A DNA stretch of 64,000 nucleotides from Chlorops oryzae (lineage: Eukaryota; Arthropoda; Insecta; Diptera; Chloropidae), in the NCBI GenBank assembly GCA_020466095.1, contig CM035807.1:113992124-114056123 (forward strand), written 5' to 3'. The notes under the pieces were generated by a model. It made no database searches. It was not told where the DNA came from and saw nothing but the letters and a program-made list of their open reading frames with translations. The translations under genes were made by a program, and so were the position numbers. Of the stretch, positions 60,379 through 64,000 are shown one piece after another; the stretch's first letter is position 1; each line of letters begins with the position of its first letter.

Positions 60379-61072
60379 TTAATATTCCAATTCTCCAACA
60401 GTTTTCATCGAATTCCTTTTGAAAAATTTCAAAAATGGTTTTGGCTCTTCACTTGGATTTTGGAGAAGCATATTTTCATCCAGGTGAATTTTCTTGAAAT
60501 ACTCATCGCATTGATCACATTGCAATTTCCTAAAATCGTTGGTGCTTAAGGAATACCCAGAGAAGTATCTTTCAGCGGCACTCTTCGCAAAGTTTTGAAT
60601 GTGGCTTTCATCATTTTTATCTATTGTGGACGCTGTTAAAAATTCCATAGTGCACGCCGTTTCTTGTGAAGTCCGTTATATTCCAATCTAGAGCAATTTC
60701 TTCACATTCCTCTTGGGCGCAATTTTTGTTTTCAGTTTTGTCGCACTATTCCATCACGACATCAATCATGCTGTTAAATATTGAACTTTCATGGTCAATG
60801 GGTTTGGAATTGTTGGCGAGCTTTGACGTTAAAGCTGCAATCAATACAATCCTGATTAAAATTGTCCTGACAATAACGAAAGTGACCTCAGGCGATTCCA
60901 AGAGCTCTCTGGACAGCTTGCAGTTCATTTTTGAGTCCTGAGATTCATCGCAATGAGACCGCATTAATTGGTTGTAATGTTTACAGGAATTCAATACTCT
61001 CCAACATTTTTTCAATTTTTCCATTGCTTTTCGTAATGCGGTGTTTGTTGGGATTGCGTGATGGTTGTTCAA
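60379..61072 (-). pseudogene. Unrecognised broken ORF, possibly a decayed gene
   Basis: Two open segments, 61072-60746 (108 residues, starting MNNHHAIPTNTALRKAMEK) and 60648-60379 (ending FLKFFKRNSMKTVGELEY), can be bridged. The sequence between reads as plausible protein ('CDKTENKNCAQEECEEIALD') but needs a readthrough of TAG after the first segment and a one-base shift near 60670. Together they would give about 230 residues, with a hydrophobic stretch (VTFVIVRTILIRIVLIAAL) in the first part and several cysteines. No family recognised. It abuts the first satellite cassette, whose 5' part overlaps its start region. It may be a lineage-specific gene or its relic. Confidence 0.35.
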
Positions 61073-61691
61073 TACGCTCTGCAGCGGCCGTCGGCCCCGT
61101 AAGCGCTCCGCAACGCACGTGTTTGTTCATGTTAGCCTGCGATCTCTACTTTAAAAACATATAAATAGACTTAAGGTTTGCTCGGGGGAGGACATTGAGG
61201 TGAATGAATTGAAAGCTATAAACGGAATTTATATTTCGATGGGAAGGAGACTACAAAAGTATTTTCATATGGCTGGAAAATATAGAGTTTTCCAGGAATT
61301 TTCTTCATTAAGGAGCACATAACATTTAATTGAGTCAAAAAGACATTCTGTTCAATTTGATGAGAGCTCAGCACTGCACGTGTTTGTTCATGTTCGCCTA
61401 TAACCTCTAGTTCAAAACAAATAAATGGAGTGTTAGTCAGCTCTACAGAGGTCATATTTATATTTCTTTGGGAAGGAAAATAACAAAAGTATTTTCATAT
61501 GCTGGAAAAAATTAGAAATTTCCAGGAATTTTCTTCTCGCGCATTTTCTTTACGATCCAACGAAATATTCAGCAACGAAAAGTTGCCGAAAACCCTGTAG
61601 GAAATGTCTCCCTGGCATTGGCATCAAGTCATTAAGGATCACAAAATCATTTATTTCAGTAAAAAAGACATTCTGCTCAATTTTGAAAGAG

Positions 61692-61725
61692 TATAAATAG
61701 CGTGACAAACGTGAGCTCCATCAGT
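61692..61725 (+). promoter_or_regulatory. Putative core promoter, cassette 1 (TATA + initiator)
   Basis: TATAAATA at 61692 is followed by the arthropod initiator TCAGT, whose A (61723) is 31 bases downstream of the first T, the canonical spacing. The first ATG after it in the repeat frame is at 61813. Confidence 0.5.
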
Positions 61726-62136
61726 GCGTAACCAGCCGTCGGACCGGAAAGAGCTCCGATATGAACGTGTTTGTACATGATCGCCTACGACTTCTAGTTC
61801 AAAAACATATAAATGGAGTTCTATACGAAGGCTATACGAAGGCTATACGAGACTAAACGAAGACTAAACGAAGGCTATACGAAGTCTATACGAAGGGTAT
61901 ACGAAGGCTATCACGAAGAAATACGAAGGCTATACAAAGCTATTACGAAGGCTATACGAAGGCTATACGAAGGCTATACGAAGGCTACACGACGGCAACA
62001 AGAAGGCTACACGAAGGCTATACGAAGGCTATACGAAGGCTTTACGACGGCTATATGAAGGCAATACGAAGGCATTTAGGAGCACAATATCATTTATTTG
62101 AGTCAAAAAGGTCATTCTGCTCAATTCGAAAAAGAG

Positions 62137-62171
62137 TATAAATAGCGTGACAATACGTTAGCTCGATCAGT
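62137..62171 (+). promoter_or_regulatory. Putative core promoter, cassette 2 (TATA + initiator)
   Basis: TATAAATA at 62137 and TCAGT with A at 62169, 32 bases downstream. ATG at 62258. Confidence 0.5.
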
Positions 62172-62540
62172 GCGTGCCGGCCGTCGGACCGGAAAGAGCT
62201 CTGGAATGCACGTGTTTGTTCATGTTCGCCTAAGACCTCTAGTTCAAAAACATATAAATGGATACTATACGAAGTGCTATACGAAGGCTAAACGAAGGCT
62301 AACGAAGGCTAACGAAGGCTAAACGAAGGCTGAACCAAGGCTTAACGAAGGCCAAACGAAGGCTAACGAAGGCTAAACGAAGGCTATACGATGCTATACG
62401 AAGGCTATACGACGCTACACGAAGCTAACGAAGGCTATACGAAGGCTTTACGACGGCTATATGAAGGCTATACGAAGGCATTTAGGAGCACAATATCATT
62501 TATTGAGGTCAAAAAGTCATTCTGCTCAATTTCGAAAGAG

Positions 62541-62576
62541 TATAAATAGCGTGACAATACGTTAGCTCGGATCATG
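62541..62576 (+). promoter_or_regulatory. Putative core promoter, cassette 3 (initiator altered)
   Basis: TATAAATA at 62541 is present, but the initiator reads TCATG. ATG at 62663. Weaker than the other two. Confidence 0.35.
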
Positions 62577-64000
62577 TGCGTGGCCGGCCGTCGGACCGAA
62601 AGAGCTCTGGAATGAACTGTTTGTTCATGTTCGCCTATGACCTCTAGTTCAAAAACATATAAATGGAGTACTATACGAATGCTATACGAGGCTAAAACGA
62701 AGGCTAAAACGAAGGCTGAACGAAGGCTGAACGAAGGCTAAACAAGGCTTAACGATGGCTAAACGAAGGCTAAATCGAAGGCTAAACGAAGCTACGATGG
62801 CTAACAAGGCTAATACGAAGGCTATACGAAAGGCTAAACGAAGGCTATACGAAGGCTATACGAAGGCTATACGAAGGCTATAAACGAAGGCTATACGAAG
62901 GACTATACGAAGGCTATACGAAGGCTATACGAAGGCTATACGAAGGCTATACGAAGGCTATACGAAGGATATACGAAGGCTATATGAAGGCTATACGAAG
63001 ACTATGCGAAGCTATACGAAGCTATACGAAGGCTATACGAAGGCTATACGAGGCTATACGATGCTATACGAAGGCCTACACGAAGGATACACGAAGGCTA
63101 TACGAAGGCAATACAAAGGCTTACGAAGGCAATACGAAGGGCTATACGAAGGCTATACGAAGGCTATACGAAGGCTATACGAAGGCTACGAAGGGCTATA
63201 CGAAGGATATATCGAAGGCTGTACGAAGGCTATACGAAGAGGCTATACGAAGGTATACGAAGGCTATACGAAGGCTATACGAAGACTATTCGAAGGCTAT
63301 ACGAAGGCTATACGAAGGCTATACGAAGGCTATACGAAGGCTATACGAAGGCTATACGATGCTATACGAAGGCTACACGAAGGCTACACGAAGGCAACAC
63401 GAAGCTTATACGAAGGCTACTACGAGGCAATACGAAGCTAAACGAAGGCTATACGAAGTCTATACGAAGGCTATACGAAGGCTTATACGAAGGCTATACG
63501 AAGGCTAATATGAGGCTATACGAAGACTATGCTAAGGTGCTATAACGAAGGCTATACGAAGGCTATACGGATGCTACATACGAAGGCTATACGAAGGCTA
63601 ACACGAAGGCTACAGAAGCAACACGAAAGCTGGCACGAAGGCTACACGAAGGCTACACGAAGGCTACACGAAGGCTACACGAAGGCTACACGAAGGCTAA
63701 ACGAAGGCTACACGAGCGGCTACACGAAGCTATACGAAGGCTACACGAAGGCTACATACGAAGGCTACACACGAAGGCTACACGAAGGCTATACGAAGTT
63801 TATACGAAGGCTAACGAAGGCTATAACGAAGGCTATACGAAGGCTATACGATGGCTATACGAAGGCTACACGAAGCCTAAACGAAGGCTATACGAAGGCT
63901 ATCGAAGGCTATACGAAGGTTATACGAAAGCTATACGAAGGCTATACGAAGGCTATACGAAAGACTATACGAAGGCAATACGAAGGCTATACGAAGGCTA

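Larger units (their letters stand above)
61078..62670 (+). repeat. Tandem promoter-like cassettes of the terminal satellite
   Basis: A cassette containing 'CGGCCGTCGG', 'GCACGTGTTTGTTCATG' and 'TTCAAAAACATATAAATGG' occurs at about 61078-61168, 61370-61440, 61725-61820, 62170-62262 and 62575-62670. From the third copy on it is preceded by GAGTATAAATAGCGTGAC. An 80-bp stretch ending TTTCCAGGAATTTTCTTC is itself repeated at 61228 and 61457. From 61813 each cassette is followed by a run of the 11-bp repeat. Confidence 0.8.
61813..64000. repeat. 11-bp minisatellite GGCTATACGAA
   Basis: Hundreds of imperfect units of GGCTATACGAA, interrupted by cassettes at about 62070-62270 and 62470-62670, then continuous to the window end, which truncates it. 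Variants ACACGAA and AAACGAA dominate in patches (for example ACACGAA near 63630-63790). Because 11 is not a multiple of 3, all three plus frames read the same peptide, YEGYTKAIRRL, so the long ORFs here are automatic. Some ORFs start with ATG inside cassettes (61813, 62258, 62663), but only the first continues (81 residues). Confidence 0.92.

Noticed and set aside
62984..63508. Long ORFs of 145-174 residues in the terminal array
   Set aside because: An 11-bp repeat without stop codons is open in all three forward frames, so length is no evidence of coding; kept only as a satellite property.
61078..64000. CRISPR-like array
   Set aside because: Repeats are contiguous 11-bp units without regular unique spacers, in a eukaryotic context with introns.

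Overview
The window is nuclear DNA of an insect, most likely a fly-like dipteran. Genes have short GT-AG introns, the sequence is AT-rich, every recognisable gene has an obvious fly orthologue family, and one gene carries the arthropod-typical ZAD domain. Gene density is low; most of the window is transposon debris, many small terminal-inverted-repeat (TIR) elements, simple repeats and one large satellite array. No bacterial, organellar or CRISPR-like sequence was seen.

Layout. 2.9-6.0 kb (+): Tango6-like gene. 6.0-6.6 kb: CT-rich Helitron-like element. 6.7-8.4 kb (-): L-2-hydroxyglutarate dehydrogenase. 9.2-9.9 kb (+): mitochondrial ribosomal protein mL64/CRIF1. 10.0-10.2 kb (+): decayed copy of fritz exon 1. 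11.5-14.6 kb (+): a THAP + ZAD + C2H2 zinc-finger gene. 14.9-18.3 kb: six TIR elements almost end to end. 19.2-51.6 kb (-): Swip-1/EFHD2, whose two coding exons are separated by a 31.8 kb intron. That intron holds a co-linear tandem duplication (six near-identical blocks in the same order, about 22.8-32.5 kb and 33.1-50.0 kb) and many nested transposons. 51.9-52.8 kb: TIR element with facing tRNA-like modules, a relative of one at 16.8-17.6 kb. 55.0-59.6 kb (-): fritz (WDPCP), eight exons. 60.4-61.1 kb (-): unrecognised broken ORF. 61.1-64.0 kb: satellite built from TATA/initiator-like cassettes and an 11-bp repeat, running off the window end.

The genes do not form a pathway: they are housekeeping (Tango6, mL64, L2HGDH), signalling/cytoskeletal (Swip-1, fritz) and regulatory (zinc-finger) genes sharing a neighbourhood. 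Several otherwise well-conserved reading frames carry single-base frameshifts (two in Tango6, one in mL64, four in the zinc-finger gene, one in fritz). The simplest explanation is residual indel error in the assembly, although real decay of individual genes cannot be excluded from sequence alone.

Most interesting features: the co-linear intronic duplication; two TIR elements each carrying convergent tRNA-like modules; the satellite whose 11-bp unit reads as the same 11-residue peptide in all three forward frames behind repeated promoter-like cassettes; and the fritz exon-1 pseudogene interrupted by an insertion flanked by 12-bp direct repeats.
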